From contig LS483478.1 in assembly GCA_900478215.1 (NCBI GenBank), positions 2,418,001 through 2,482,000 on the forward strand: a stretch of 64,000 nucleotides of DNA. Reading direction: 5' to 3'. Of this stretch, positions 8,592 to 17,103 are shown piece by piece (within the stretch, counting starts at the first letter, position 1; each line of letters begins with the position of its first letter). Made by a program: the position numbers and the translations under genes. Under the pieces are notes generated by a model. It had not been told where the DNA came from, did no database searches, and saw nothing but the letters and a program-made list of their open reading frames with translations. Source of the DNA: Salmonella enterica subsp. houtenae serovar Houten (lineage in GTDB: Bacteria; Pseudomonadota; Gammaproteobacteria; Enterobacterales; Enterobacteriaceae).

Positions 8592-10097
8592 GTGTCTACT
8601 GCAAACAATAAACCAACTGAAAGCGTCAGTTTGAACGCTTTCAAACAACCGAAGGCGTTCTATCTCATCTTCTCAATTGAGTTATGGGAGCGTTTTGGTT
8701 ATTACGGCCTGCAAGGCATTATGGCCGTCTACCTGGTAAAACAACTGGGTATGTCAGAAGCGGATTCCATCACCCTTTTCTCTTCCTTCAGTGCGCTGGT
8801 GTACGGTCTGGTCGCGATTGGCGGTTGGTTAGGTGATAAAGTTCTGGGCACCAAACGCGTTATTATGCTGGGTGCCGTGGTGCTGGCTATCGGTTATGCG
8901 CTGGTCGCATGGTCTGGTCATGACGCTGGCGTCGTCTATATGGGCATGGCGGCTATCGCTGTGGGTAACGGTCTGTTTAAAGCTAACCCGTCTTCCCTGT
9001 TGTCTACCTGTTATGCGAAGGACGATCCGCGTCTCGACGGCGCATTTACGATGTATTATATGTCCGTCAACATCGGCTCCTTCTTCTCTATGTTGGCGAC
9101 GCCGTGGCTGGCGGCGCGTTATGGCTGGAGCACCGCGTTTGCGCTTAGCGTCGTCGGTATGCTGATAACCGTCGTTAACTTTGCGTTCTGCCAGCGTTGG
9201 GTGAAAAGCTACGGCTCCAAACCTGACTTTGAACCAATCAACTTCCGTAACTTGCTGCTGACGATCGTGGGCATTGTCGTTCTGATTACGGTCGCTACCT
9301 GGCTGCTGCACAACCAGGATATCGCGCGTATGGTACTGGGCGTAATCGCTCTTGGCATCGTCATTATCTTCGGTAAAGAAGCGTTCTCCATGCACGGCGC
9401 GGCTCGCCGTAAAATGATCGTCGCCTTTATTTTGATGCTGCAGGCGATTATCTTCTTCGTACTGTACAGCCAGATGCCGACCTCGCTGAACTTCTTTGCC
9501 ATTCGTAACGTCGAGCACTCTATTCTCGGTATCGCTTTCGAACCGGAACAGTATCAGGCGCTGAACCCCTTCTGGATCATTATCGGCAGCCCGATTCTGG
9601 CCGCTATCTATAACAGGATGGGCGATACGCTGCCGATGCCGATGAAATTCGCCATTGGTATGGTGCTGTGTTCCGGCGCGTTCCTGATTCTGCCGCTGGG
9701 CGCCAAATTCGCGAACGATGCCGGCATCGTATCCGTAAACTGGCTGATCGTGAGCTATGGCCTGCAAAGTATCGGTGAGCTGATGATCTCCGGTCTGGGA
9801 CTGGCGATGGTCGCACAGTTAGTTCCGCAGCGTCTGATGGGCTTCATCATGGGTAGCTGGTTCCTGACAACGGCAGGCGCTAACATCATCGGCGGTTATG
9901 TCGCCAACCTGATGGCTGTGCCGAGCGACGTGACTGACCCGCTGATGTCCCTGGAAGTCTATGGTCGCGTATTTATGCAGATTGGCGTAGCAACCGCCGT
10001 TATCGCCGTCCTGATGCTGCTGACAGCGCCTAAGCTGAACCGTATGACCCAGGACGATGATACCGCTGAGAAAGGCTCTAAAGCCGCTACAGTTTAA
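8592..10097 (+). CDS. dtpA: DtpA (TppB), proton-dependent di/tripeptide transporter
   Basis: A 501-residue inner-membrane transporter of the POT/PTR2 family that imports di- and tripeptides with protons. The ELWERFGYYG motif (about residues 31-40) carries the ExxER signature. DGAFTMYYMSVNIGSF is the PTR2 signature, and around 14 hydrophobic segments follow the family pattern. Translation starts at GTG (8592) after an AGAGG site, as in E. coli. Salmonella tppB is known to depend on OmpR and to rise in anaerobic conditions. A strong terminator follows. Confidence 0.97.
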   Translation: MSTANNKPTESVSLNAFKQPKAFYLIFSIELWERFGYYGLQGIMAVYLVKQLGMSEADSITLFSSFSALVYGLVAIGGWLGDKVLGTKRVIMLGAVVLAIGYALVAWSGHDAGVVYMGMAAIAVGNGLFKANPSSLLSTCYAKDDPRLDGAFTMYYMSVNIGSFFSMLATPWLAARYGWSTAFALSVVGMLITVVNFAFCQRWVKSYGSKPDFEPINFRNLLLTIVGIVVLITVATWLLHNQDIARMVLGVIALGIVIIFGKEAFSMHGAARRKMIVAFILMLQAIIFFVLYSQMPTSLNFFAIRNVEHSILGIAFEPEQYQALNPFWIIIGSPILAAIYNRMGDTLPMPMKFAIGMVLCSGAFLILPLGAKFANDAGIVSVNWLIVSYGLQSIGELMISGLGLAMVAQLVPQRLMGFIMGSWFLTTAGANIIGGYVANLMAVPSDVTDPLMSLEVYGRVFMQIGVATAVIAVLMLLTAPKLNRMTQDDDTAEKGSKAATV

Positions 10098-10119
10098 TTT
10101 TCCGGGAAACAACATTCAG

Positions 10120-10152
10120 GCCGCTAACTGTGCGTTAGCGGCTTTTTTTTTG
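10120..10152 (+). terminator. intrinsic terminator of dtpA
   Basis: A perfect nine-base stem, GCCGCTAAC (10120-10128) pairing with GTTAGCGGC (10134-10142), has a five-base loop and is followed by a run of eight or more T. It begins 22 bases after the dtpA stop. Confidence 0.92.
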
Positions 10153-10201
10153 CCCGTCCCCGCACTACCATACTTTAAACCTCAGCAAAAAGGAGTTACC
10201 G

Positions 10202-10807
10202 ATGAAACTGTTCTACAAACCGGGTGCCTGCTCTCTTGCTTCCCACATTACCCTGCGCGAAATTGGCAAAGACTTTACGCTTGATGGCGTCGATCTCGCG
10301 AAAAAACGCCTGGAAAATGGTGATGATTACCTGGCAGTAAACCCCAAAGGACAGGTTCCGGCTCTGCTGCTGGATGACGGCACGCTGTTGACTGAAGGCG
10401 TCGCCATTATGCAGTACCTCGCCGACAGCGTTCCCGACCGCCAGCTTCTGGCGCCTGTAAGTAGTCTTGCTCGCTATCATACGCTGGAATGGCTTAACTA
10501 TATCGCAACGGAACTGCATAAAGGCTTTACCCCGCTGTTCCGCCCTGACACGCCGGAAATGCTTAAACCCGCCGTTCGCGCCGGTCTGGAAAAGAAATTT
10601 CAGTATGTTGATGAGGCGCTTTCAGACGACCAGTGGATTTGCGGCCAGCGTTTTACCCTCGCAGACGCTTATCTGTTTACCGTATTGCGTTGGGCATATG
10701 GCGTAAAACTGAATATGGACGGGTTAACGCATATTGAAAGTTATATGCGGCGTGTCGCGGAAAGACCGACCGTTGCGGCGGCGCTTAAAGCGGAAGGACT
10801 GAATTAA
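10202..10807 (+). CDS. gstA: Glutathione S-transferase GstA
   Basis: A 201-residue cytosolic glutathione transferase of the bacterial beta class. The N-terminal thioredoxin-like domain begins MKLFYKPGACSLASHI, with the conserved Cys10 region. The NPKGQVPAL cis-proline turn and the LTEGVAIMQYL glutathione-binding segment follow. The C-terminal helical domain carries FTLADAYLF. An AAGGAG site precedes the ATG. It is a single gene between the dtpA terminator and the converging pdxY. Confidence 0.96.
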   Translation: MKLFYKPGACSLASHITLREIGKDFTLDGVDLAKKRLENGDDYLAVNPKGQVPALLLDDGTLLTEGVAIMQYLADSVPDRQLLAPVSSLARYHTLEWLNYIATELHKGFTPLFRPDTPEMLKPAVRAGLEKKFQYVDEALSDDQWICGQRFTLADAYLFTVLRWAYGVKLNMDGLTHIESYMRRVAERPTVAAALKAEGLN

Positions 10808-10815
10808 TGTCATGT

Positions 10816-10853
10816 TGCCGGATAGCTCGCTGTACCGCCCTCCGGCATCTTTT
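10816..10853 (+). terminator. weak terminator or REP-like hairpin after gstA
   Basis: GCCGGA (10816-10821) can pair with TCCGGC (10841-10846), followed by ATCTTTTT. The 19-base loop is long and the GCCGGAT start resembles REP elements, so either label is possible. It sits between the convergent gstA and pdxY. Confidence 0.4.
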
Positions 10854-10865
10854 TAGCAGCAATAA

Positions 10866-11726
10866 TTACAGCCGCGTTGCGCTGAAGTAATGTTCAGGGT
10901 TGGCGATCCGCTCCTGGGCCGCCACGACCTGCAGTTCGTATTCCTGCATCGTTTTGGTGGCGATCATAATCTCATAGACTGCCGCCGTAACATGCTCCAG
11001 CGCCTGCTGCAACGTCGCGCCCTGCAAAAGTTTGACCAACAATAAACCGCTGGTGACATCGCCAACGCCAACCGGCTGACGTGAGCCGAAATCCACCAGC
11101 GGACGGCTAATATGCCAGGCTTCCTGCGCTGTCACCAGCAGCATTTCAAAGCGTTCTGAACTGTAACCGGCACGGGCGAGATGTTTTACCAGCACAATCT
11201 CTGGCCCCTGAGCAATCAGTTCACGCGCCGCCTGCACGGCGTCATTCACATTATTAACGCTATGTTTGCTGAGAATTTCCAGTTCAATCAGGTTAGGCGC
11301 GATAATATCGCTGGCGGGTAGCGCATAACGCACATGGAACTCTGCGACGCCGGGCGCCACAATACAGCCCTTTTCCGGATGTCCCATCACGGGATCGCAG
11401 AAATATTTTGCCTGCGGATTTGCCGCTTTAACCTGGCGCACAATGCCGAGAATATGTTCTCCCTGCTCGGCAGAGCCCAGGTAACCGCTAAGTACGGCGT
11501 CGCAGTGCGCTAACTGGCCAATGTCCGCAATCCCCTGGACAATCTCAGTCAGATGGCTGGGCGGCATGACACAGCCGGTCCATTTACCGTATTGCGTGTG
11601 GTTAGAAAACTGAACGGTATTCAGCGGCCAAACATTCGCGCCAAGACGACGCATGGGAAATTCGGCGGCGCTGTTGCCCGCATGTCCGAAAACAACATGG
11701 GACTGGATAGCGAGGATATTCTTCAT
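10866..11726 (-). CDS. pdxY: PdxY, pyridoxal kinase 2
   Basis: A 286-residue kinase of the ribokinase superfamily that phosphorylates pyridoxal in the vitamin B6 salvage pathway. Recognised features are [20 protein letters not shown] at the N-terminus, the [13 protein letters not shown] segment with the active-site cysteine near residue 122, and the C-terminal anion-hole motif VGVGDVTSG. It lies downstream of tyrS and pdxH on the same strand. A hairpin in the 59-base tyrS-pdxY gap suggests partial readthrough. Confidence 0.97.
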
Positions 11727-11742
11727 TTTTTTACCTGAACAT

Positions 11743-11772
11743 CAAAAATAAGGGAGTGATTTCTCACTCCCT
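11743..11772 (-). terminator. hairpin between tyrS and pdxY
   Basis: Read on the minus strand, AGGGAGTGA (11772-11764) pairs with TCACTCCCT (11759-11751) across a four-base loop. It is followed by TATTTTTG. The hairpin lies 14 bases after the tyrS stop and would reduce but perhaps not abolish transcription into pdxY. Confidence 0.75.
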
Positions 11773-11785
11773 GTTACTTACTGCC

Positions 11786-13060
11786 TTATTTCCAGCAAAT
11801 CAGACAATAGTTCTTTTTACCGCGACGCAGTAAGGTATAGCGGCCAAACAGACGGTCCTCATCGTTAAAGATGTATTCAGGAGCGGATTGTTTTTCACCA
11901 TTGATAGTGACAGCGTTGGAGGCGATAGTCTTACGCGCCTGACCACGCGACGGCTGGAGTTCGGCGTCTACCAGCGCCTGCATCAGATCGGTGCCTTTTT
12001 CCAGTTCGATCATCGGCACGCCATCCTGAGCGAGTTGCTCAAAATCCGCTTCGCTCAGTTCGCCCAGGTTACCGTTAAAGAGGCTTTCGGTAATGCGTTT
12101 CGCCGCAATCAGCCCCTCCTCGCCGTGAACCAGACGCGTCACCTGCTCGGCCAGCATATACTGAGCGCGCGGCGCTTTACCGCTGTTTTTATCCTCTTCT
12201 TCCAGGGCATTGATCTCTTCAATGTCCATAAAGGTGAAGAATTTCAGGAAGCGATAAACATCGGCATCCGCCGTGTTAATCCAGAACTGATAGAATTTGT
12301 ACGGACTGGTTTTCTTCGGATCCAGCCAGACAGCGCCGCCCTCCGTTTTACCGAACTTCGTGCCGTCAGCTTTAGTGATCAGCGGAACGGTCAAACCAAA
12401 TACCTGATTCTGGTGCAGGCGACGGGTCAGGTCGATACCGGAAGTGATGTTCCCCCACTGGTCAGAACCGCCAATCTGTAAGGCAACGCCGTGCAGTTTA
12501 TTCAGACAAGCGAAGTCGTACCCCTGTAGCAGGTTATAAGAGAACTCCGTGAAAGAGATACCCTGATCGTCGCGGTTCAGACGTTGCTTCACCGCTTCTT
12601 TGTTGATCATCTGATTAACGGAGAAATGTTTACCAATATCGCGCAGGAAAGTCAGCACATTCATGCTGCCGAACCAGTCATAGTTATTGGCCGCGATGGC
12701 GGAGTTTTCGCCGCAATCAAAGTCCAGGAATGGGGCAACCTGTTTACGAATTTTCGCCACCCACTCCTGAACGGTCTCTTCAGTGTTCAGTTTACGCTCG
12801 GCGGCTTTAAAGCTCGGGTCGCCAATTAAACCGGTCGCGCCGCCGACCAGCGCAACAGGTTTATGCCCTGCCTGCTGGAAGCGTTTCAGGCATAACAATG
12901 GAACCAGATGCCCCAAATGCAAGCTGTCAGCGGTAGGATCGAAGCCGCAATAGAGCGCGATCGGGCCTTGCGCCAGTCGCTCTGCCAACGCGTCTTCGTC
13001 CGTCACCTGGGCTACCAGCCCCCGCTCTTGCAATTGTTTAATCAAGTTACTGCTTGCCAT
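11786..13060 (-). CDS. tyrS: Tyrosyl-tRNA synthetase
   Basis: A 424-residue class I aminoacyl-tRNA synthetase that charges tRNA-Tyr. It contains the HIGH-type motif in SLHLGHLVPL (about residue 45), the KMSKS-type motif KFGKT (about residue 235) and a C-terminal S4-like domain ending KKNYCLICWK. The ATG at 13060 is chosen because GGAG lies about seven bases upstream and the product has the family's usual length. An in-frame ATG four codons earlier has no such site. Confidence 0.98.
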   Translation of the reverse strand: MASSNLIKQLQERGLVAQVTDEDALAERLAQGPIALYCGFDPTADSLHLGHLVPLLCLKRFQQAGHKPVALVGGATGLIGDPSFKAAERKLNTEETVQEWVAKIRKQVAPFLDFDCGENSAIAANNYDWFGSMNVLTFLRDIGKHFSVNQMINKEAVKQRLNRDDQGISFTEFSYNLLQGYDFACLNKLHGVALQIGGSDQWGNITSGIDLTRRLHQNQVFGLTVPLITKADGTKFGKTEGGAVWLDPKKTSPYKFYQFWINTADADVYRFLKFFTFMDIEEINALEEEDKNSGKAPRAQYMLAEQVTRLVHGEEGLIAAKRITESLFNGNLGELSEADFEQLAQDGVPMIELEKGTDLMQALVDAELQPSRGQARKTIASNAVTINGEKQSAPEYIFNDEDRLFGRYTLLRRGKKNYCLICWK

Positions 13061-13186
13061 CAAAATCTCCATGTATAAAACGACTGCACCTTTGCCGGTA
13101 CACGACTTTTCGCCAGACGCGAAAGAGACATAGCATAAAACGGCGGATTCATCCGCACCAGTGCTTAAAACAAGAATTTTGCATCT

Positions 13187-13843
13187 TTAGGGCGCAAGAC
13201 GGTCGATTTTCCACGCGCCGTCGTCGCGTTGGTATAAAAAGCGGTCGTGCAGGCGATGTTCGCCGCCCTGCCAGAACTCCATCTGTTCGATACTCACGCG
13301 AAAACCGCCCCAGAAGCTGGGCAGCGGAACTTCGCCCTGTTGAAACTTCTGCTTGAGCTCCAGGAATTTGCTTTCGAGGATACCGCGCGCGGAAATGCGG
13401 CTGGATTGTTTAGAGACCCATGCGCCGATCTGGCTGTCGCGCGGACGGCTGTGGAAATACCTCACCACCTCAAGCGTGGTGAGACGCTCGGCAATACCCG
13501 TCACCATCACCTGGCGTTCAAGCATATGCCAGGGAAATAACAGACTGATACGCGGATTGTGCTCAATTTGATGCGCCTTGCGGCTTCCCAGGTTGGTATA
13601 AAAGACCAGGCCTTTTTCGTCATAATGCTTGAGCAACACAATACGCTGGTACGGTTGCCCCTTGTCATCTACGGTCGCTACGACCATTGCCGTCGGATCG
13701 GCCAGTCGGGCGTCGCACGCCTGCCCAAGCCAGCGCTCAAACAAGGTTAACGGTTCAGCGGGTAAATCGCGGCGACGCAAGCCGCCTTTCGTGTATTCAC
13801 GGCGCAGATGGGCGATCTGCTGCAATTGGTCGTTATCAGACAT
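13187..13843 (-). CDS. pdxH: PdxH, pyridoxine/pyridoxamine 5'-phosphate oxidase
   Basis: A 218-residue FMN enzyme that makes pyridoxal 5'-phosphate in the last step of B6 synthesis and salvage. It has the FMN-binding segments RIVLLKHYDEKGLVFYTN and SRKAHQIEHNP, and the C-terminal RLHDRFLYQR active-site region. It ends 126 bases upstream of tyrS; the B6 gene pdxY follows on the same strand. Confidence 0.98.
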   Translation of the reverse strand: MSDNDQLQQIAHLRREYTKGGLRRRDLPAEPLTLFERWLGQACDARLADPTAMVVATVDDKGQPYQRIVLLKHYDEKGLVFYTNLGSRKAHQIEHNPRISLLFPWHMLERQVMVTGIAERLTTLEVVRYFHSRPRDSQIGAWVSKQSSRISARGILESKFLELKQKFQQGEVPLPSFWGGFRVSIEQMEFWQGGEHRLHDRFLYQRDDGAWKIDRLAP

Positions 13844-13901
13844 GGCATTGATCAGAAATAGTCAGTGGATGGCGCTATTGTGCGCCCCCATACTGAAAAT
13901 C

Positions 13902-14231
13902 TCAACGCTTCGGATTTTGTAACTGACAGTTATTGAGTACAATTCTGTCTCGTTTATAGACCGTAGCGCCCTCGCCTCGCGACCAGAAAACATAAATCCC
14001 GTCGGTATAACGCGCGCCCGAGGCCGAGATTCCTTGCTTCAGGGTCAGTAGCTTATTGTCATAAACAAAACTAACTTCTTCACGCGGGTTATTAACGTTA
14101 ACGGTAAGCGGCTTCTCATCACACTGGTATTCCAGCGTATCCGTTTGCATACGTTCAACAAATTGTTGATAGACGCTACAGCCGGTCAGAAGCACAGGTA
14201 AACACATTATTACGATCTTTTTCATAGGCAT
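13902..14231 (-). CDS. mliC: MliC, membrane-bound lysozyme inhibitor of C-type lysozyme
   Basis: A 109-residue outer-membrane lipoprotein that protects peptidoglycan from c-type lysozyme. The lipobox LLTGC follows a short hydrophobic signal. The mature domain contains YQCDEKPLTV and the loop GARYTDGIYVFWSRG, the COG3895/MliC signature. The start MPMKK (14231) matches the MTMKK of E. coli; an in-frame ATG two codons later (14225) is equally placed. It lies between pdxH and anmK, all on the minus strand. Confidence 0.93.
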   Translation of the reverse strand: MPMKKIVIMCLPVLLTGCSVYQQFVERMQTDTLEYQCDEKPLTVNVNNPREEVSFVYDNKLLTLKQGISASGARYTDGIYVFWSRGEGATVYKRDRIVLNNCQLQNPKR

Positions 14232-14318
14232 ATCCCGAAAGCTCTCCTGCTTCTGAAGGGGCAAACGCCCCTTCCTGACTTTCCTAGTTTACCGATATAT
14301 GGTCCGGGAAAAATTCAG

Positions 14319-15440
14319 TTAACTCTGAGTTCTTGGGTTAGCAGGGTAAATAGCGCCTAAGACACTGGCTTCTGTCGCCCCCGTCACGGAAGGTAAATTT
14401 CCCGGCAGGCCCGCGAGGGTTCGCCAGGCAAGCCAGGCAAAGGCCAGCGCTTCCATATCATCGCCGCTGATCCCCGCCTTATCGGTGGTCGAAACCTCGA
14501 TACCCGGCAACAGCGCCGCCAGACGGGCCATCACTAACGGATTCCGGCTTCCGCCGCCACAGACCATCAGCCGCTCGCAGCCGCCGTTGAGCAACACCTG
14601 TTGGGCGATGGAGACCGCCGTCAGCTCAGCCAGCGTGGCCTGTACATCGCGCGCGCCTGCGCCGGGGAAAGCCGTAAGATGACGCTCTAACCAGCCATAG
14701 TTGAAGTATTCGCGTCCTGTACTTTTGGGCGCCGACGCAGCAAAGTACGGATCGCGCAACATCTTTTGCAGCAATGGAAGAATAACCTGACCTTGTTTCG
14801 CCCATGCCGCGTCTTTGTCGTAGGGCTGCGCGCATTGCCGCCAAATCCACGCATCCATCAACATATTGCCCGGCCCCGTATCGTACCCGCGCACCGCCTG
14901 CCCGGGGAAAAGCAGAGATAAATTGGCGATGCCGCCGATATTCAGGACCATCCGTTTTTCCGTCGGATGTCCCAACAGCGCGTGATGGAAAGCGGGCACC
15001 AGAGGCGCGCCCTGCCCGCCCAGCGCAATATCCCGCCGCCGAAAATCGCCGACCACCGTAATCCCCGTATGGGCGACGATCTGATTATTATCGCCAATTT
15101 GCAGAGTATGCGGCGCATCGCCGGTCGGTTCATGCCATACCGTTTGTCCATGACAACCAATGGCGACAATATCCTGCGGCTGCAAACGTTGTTGCGCTAG
15201 CAACGCATTAACCGCCTGTGCAAAAAGCCGGCCTAACTGGGTATCAAGCTGACCGAGTTGCGAGAGTGTAAGCGACTGCCCCTGACAAATATCGAGGATA
15301 CCTTTTTTCAGATGAGCGGGAATGGGCCAGGTGAGACTTGCCTGTTGCGCGACCATGGTTTCATCAATTGCCGCCAGTACAACATCAACGCCATCAAGGC
15401 TGGTTCCGGACATAACGCCAATAAAACGGCCCGATTTCAT
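14319..15440 (-). CDS. anmK: AnmK, anhydro-N-acetylmuramic acid kinase
   Basis: A 373-residue ASKHA-fold kinase of peptidoglycan recycling. It opens and phosphorylates 1,6-anhydro-MurNAc to MurNAc-6-phosphate. The phosphate-binding loop GVMSGTSLDGVDVV is at the N-terminus (about residues 8-21). GCHGQTVWHEP and the FNIGGIANLS-type segment (here LNIGGIANLSLL) lie in the middle, and VCGGGSRNP near residue 293. The neighbouring mliC also concerns the cell wall. Confidence 0.97.
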   Translation of the reverse strand: MKSGRFIGVMSGTSLDGVDVVLAAIDETMVAQQASLTWPIPAHLKKGILDICQGQSLTLSQLGQLDTQLGRLFAQAVNALLAQQRLQPQDIVAIGCHGQTVWHEPTGDAPHTLQIGDNNQIVAHTGITVVGDFRRRDIALGGQGAPLVPAFHHALLGHPTEKRMVLNIGGIANLSLLFPGQAVRGYDTGPGNMLMDAWIWRQCAQPYDKDAAWAKQGQVILPLLQKMLRDPYFAASAPKSTGREYFNYGWLERHLTAFPGAGARDVQATLAELTAVSIAQQVLLNGGCERLMVCGGGSRNPLVMARLAALLPGIEVSTTDKAGISGDDMEALAFAWLAWRTLAGLPGNLPSVTGATEASVLGAIYPANPRTQS

Positions 15441-15572
15441 ACCTCTTCCTTATTAAGCTGGGTTAAGCCTTAACACTCCGGCATAACGTATTTTATAATG
15501 CTATGCCCACGTCACGTTTTTTGCCGTGCCGTCCACGGATATCAATGACCTACCCTATCTTGCTTCCGGCTT

Positions 15573-15607
15573 CGTTTAAGGTTGGTTAATTAACTTCTGA
15601 TTATGAT
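15573..15607 (+). promoter_or_regulatory. PhoP box and -10 element of slyB
   Basis: CGTTTA (15573-15578) and GGTTAA (15584-15589) are separated by five bases, matching the PhoP direct repeat (T/G)GTTTA-N5-(T/G)GTTTA. A TATGAT -10 element (15602-15607) follows 12 bases later, the usual arrangement for a directly PhoP-activated promoter. slyB is a known PhoP-regulated gene in enteric bacteria. Confidence 0.75.
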
Positions 15608-15713
15608 TTTTACATTCCTTCAGCAGAAGATATGACCTTAACTGCATAAATGCCATATAATTTAGCTATAGGGATGCTGAAATAGCGTTTCGTGAAAAAC
15701 AGGAGATGAGTAA

Positions 15714-16181
15714 ATGATTAAACGTGTGCTGGCCGTTTCATTGATGGGGTTATCCTTAGCAGGATGTGTTAACAATGATAGCCTTTCGGGTGATGTTTAT
15801 ACCGCGTCCGAGGCTAAACAAGTTCAGAATGTAACGTACGGTACTATCGTTAACGTTCGTCCGGTTCAAATCCAGGGCGGTGATGATTCTAACGTGATTG
15901 GCGCTATCGGCGGCGCGGTGTTAGGCGGGTTCCTCGGCAATACTATTGGCGGCGGCACTGGTCGTTCACTGGCGACTGCGGCAGGTGCGGTGGCTGGCGG
16001 CGTAGCGGGCCAGGGCGTCCAGGGCGCAATGAATAAAACTCAGGGTGTGGAACTGGAAATTCGTAAAGACGATGGCAACACCATTATGGTTGTGCAGAAA
16101 CAAGGAAATACGCGTTTCTCGGCAGGTCAGCGTGTCGTGCTGGCCAGCAACGGCAGCCAGGTGACTGTCTCTCCACGCTAA
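15714..16181 (+). CDS. slyB: SlyB, outer-membrane lipoprotein
   Basis: A 155-residue lipoprotein with signal peptide and lipobox LSLAGC near residue 18. It is followed by a glycine-zipper domain (IGAIGGAVLGGFLGNTIGG) of the 17-kDa surface antigen family. SlyB supports outer-membrane integrity under low-magnesium stress and is part of the PhoP response; a PhoP box is present upstream. An AGGAGATGAG site precedes the ATG. It converges on slyA. Confidence 0.96.
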   Translation: MIKRVLAVSLMGLSLAGCVNNDSLSGDVYTASEAKQVQNVTYGTIVNVRPVQIQGGDDSNVIGAIGGAVLGGFLGNTIGGGTGRSLATAAGAVAGGVAGQGVQGAMNKTQGVELEIRKDDGNTIMVVQKQGNTRFSAGQRVVLASNGSQVTVSPR

Positions 16182-16190
16182 AACAGGCTT

Positions 16191-16216
16191 TACGTGTGGT
16201 CACATGGCCACACGTA
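16191..16216. repeat. perfect inverted repeat between slyB and slyA
   Basis: TACGTGTGG (16191-16199) and CCACACGTA (16208-16216) are perfect nine-base arms around an eight-base spacer. It lies ten bases after the slyB stop and 12 before the slyA stop. No T-run follows on the plus strand. It may be a shared mRNA 3'-end hairpin for the two convergent genes. Confidence 0.6.
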
Positions 16217-16228
16217 TGCCCCTGCGCT

Positions 16229-16663
16229 TCAGTCGTGAGAGTGCAATTCCATAATGTTGTGTTCAAGTTTGGCGATAAGTTTAATCAGAAGCTCAATCTC
16301 CTCTGAAGAAATCCCGGCCAAAATTTCACCGCGCGTTTTATGAATGACCGCTTCCATCTCGGTGATCAGCGGCTCCGCTTTCTCGGTCAGTTTAATGCGC
16401 TTAGCGCGACGATCGCTGGCGCAGGTTTGTCGCGAAATGAGCCCCTTATCTTCAAGTTGATCCAACGTGCGTACCAGCGATGGCTGCTCAATGCCTATCG
16501 CTTTAGCCAATTGAATCTGCGACTGGTCAGGCGGCAATTGATGAATATTGTGCAGCGTGACCCAATGTGTCTGCGTCAATTCCAGAGGCTTGAGGCGATG
16601 GTCAATCAGAGCACGCCAAATGCGCACCAACCGTGCCAGATCAGAACCTAGTGGCGATTCCAA
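16229..16663 (-). CDS. slyA: SlyA, MarR-family transcription regulator
   Basis: A 144-residue winged-helix dimeric regulator that counteracts H-NS and activates Salmonella virulence genes, including SPI-2 ssrA. The wHTH spans roughly residues 45-95 with QIQLAKAIGIEQPSLVRTLD as its recognition region and the wing at RRAKRIKL. The true start is probably the TTG at 16663. The SD AAGGAG is six bases before it, but directly abuts the in-frame ATG at 16669, which is too close to be used. A SlyA palindrome overlaps the upstream region. Confidence 0.95.
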   Translation of the reverse strand: MESPLGSDLARLVRIWRALIDHRLKPLELTQTHWVTLHNIHQLPPDQSQIQLAKAIGIEQPSLVRTLDQLEDKGLISRQTCASDRRAKRIKLTEKAEPLITEMEAVIHKTRGEILAGISSEEIELLIKLIAKLEHNIMELHSHD

Positions 16664-16679
16664 TTTCATCTCCTTATAA

Positions 16680-16691
16680 TTAGCTTGCTAA
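16680..16691. promoter_or_regulatory. SlyA operator (autoregulation site)
   Basis: The palindrome TTAGCTTGCTAA differs by only two central bases from the known SlyA consensus TTAGCAAGCTAA. It lies 16 bases upstream of the slyA TTG start, in the divergent slyA-ydhI region (16664-16864), where it could repress slyA. Confidence 0.75.
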
Positions 16692-16864
16692 GTTATTATG
16701 CTGATTTTAGAATAGTGTGCAGTATTTGTATTCCCAAAACAAATGTATTGCTAAGTTTGCTTACCAATAGACATTTTTTCAGACATAGTGCGCAATCAGC
16801 GCCTATAAGCTTCGGTTTTTGCTAAAACTAAAGCATCGTCGTCTGACGCAAAGGAACATTGCTT

Positions 16865-17101
16865 GTGAAGTGTATACTCAAGGCCACAGGATTGCCCTTA
16901 CAAGATCTCATGTTGGGAGCATCTGTTTACTTTCCGCCATTCTTTAAAGCCTTCGCGCTTGGGTTCGTTATCTGGTTGTTTATTCACCGACTGCTGCGCG
17001 ACCGGATATACTCTGGTGAAGTCTGGCATCCCCTGTTAATGGATCTCTCCCTCTTTACGCTTTGCGTGTGTCTGAGCCTCGTTTTACTGATCGCGTGGTA
17101 A
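16865..17101 (+). CDS. ydhI: YdhI, small inner-membrane DUF1656 protein
   Basis: A 78-residue protein with two hydrophobic segments and the YFPPFFKAFALGFVIW segment of the DUF1656 (AaeX-like) family. It belongs to the ydhI-J-K set, which resembles the aaeXAB efflux module. GTG at 16865 is chosen because it gives the family length and lies about ten bases after AAAGGA. A TTG at 16859 is possible. It is divergent from slyA, and only two bases separate it from ydhJ. Confidence 0.88.
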   Translation: MKCILKATGLPLQDLMLGASVYFPPFFKAFALGFVIWLFIHRLLRDRIYSGEVWHPLLMDLSLFTLCVCLSLVLLIAW

Positions 17102-17103
17102 AT

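Noticed and set aside
8829..9767. 312-codon open frame opposite dtpA
   Set aside because: It is antisense to an intact transporter gene, is rich in His, Arg and Gln with no recognisable domain, and arises from codon bias of the sense strand.
15258..15473. 71-codon plus-strand frame over the anmK 5' end
   Set aside because: It is antisense to the conserved N-terminus of anmK, has no ribosome site and no recognisable protein features.
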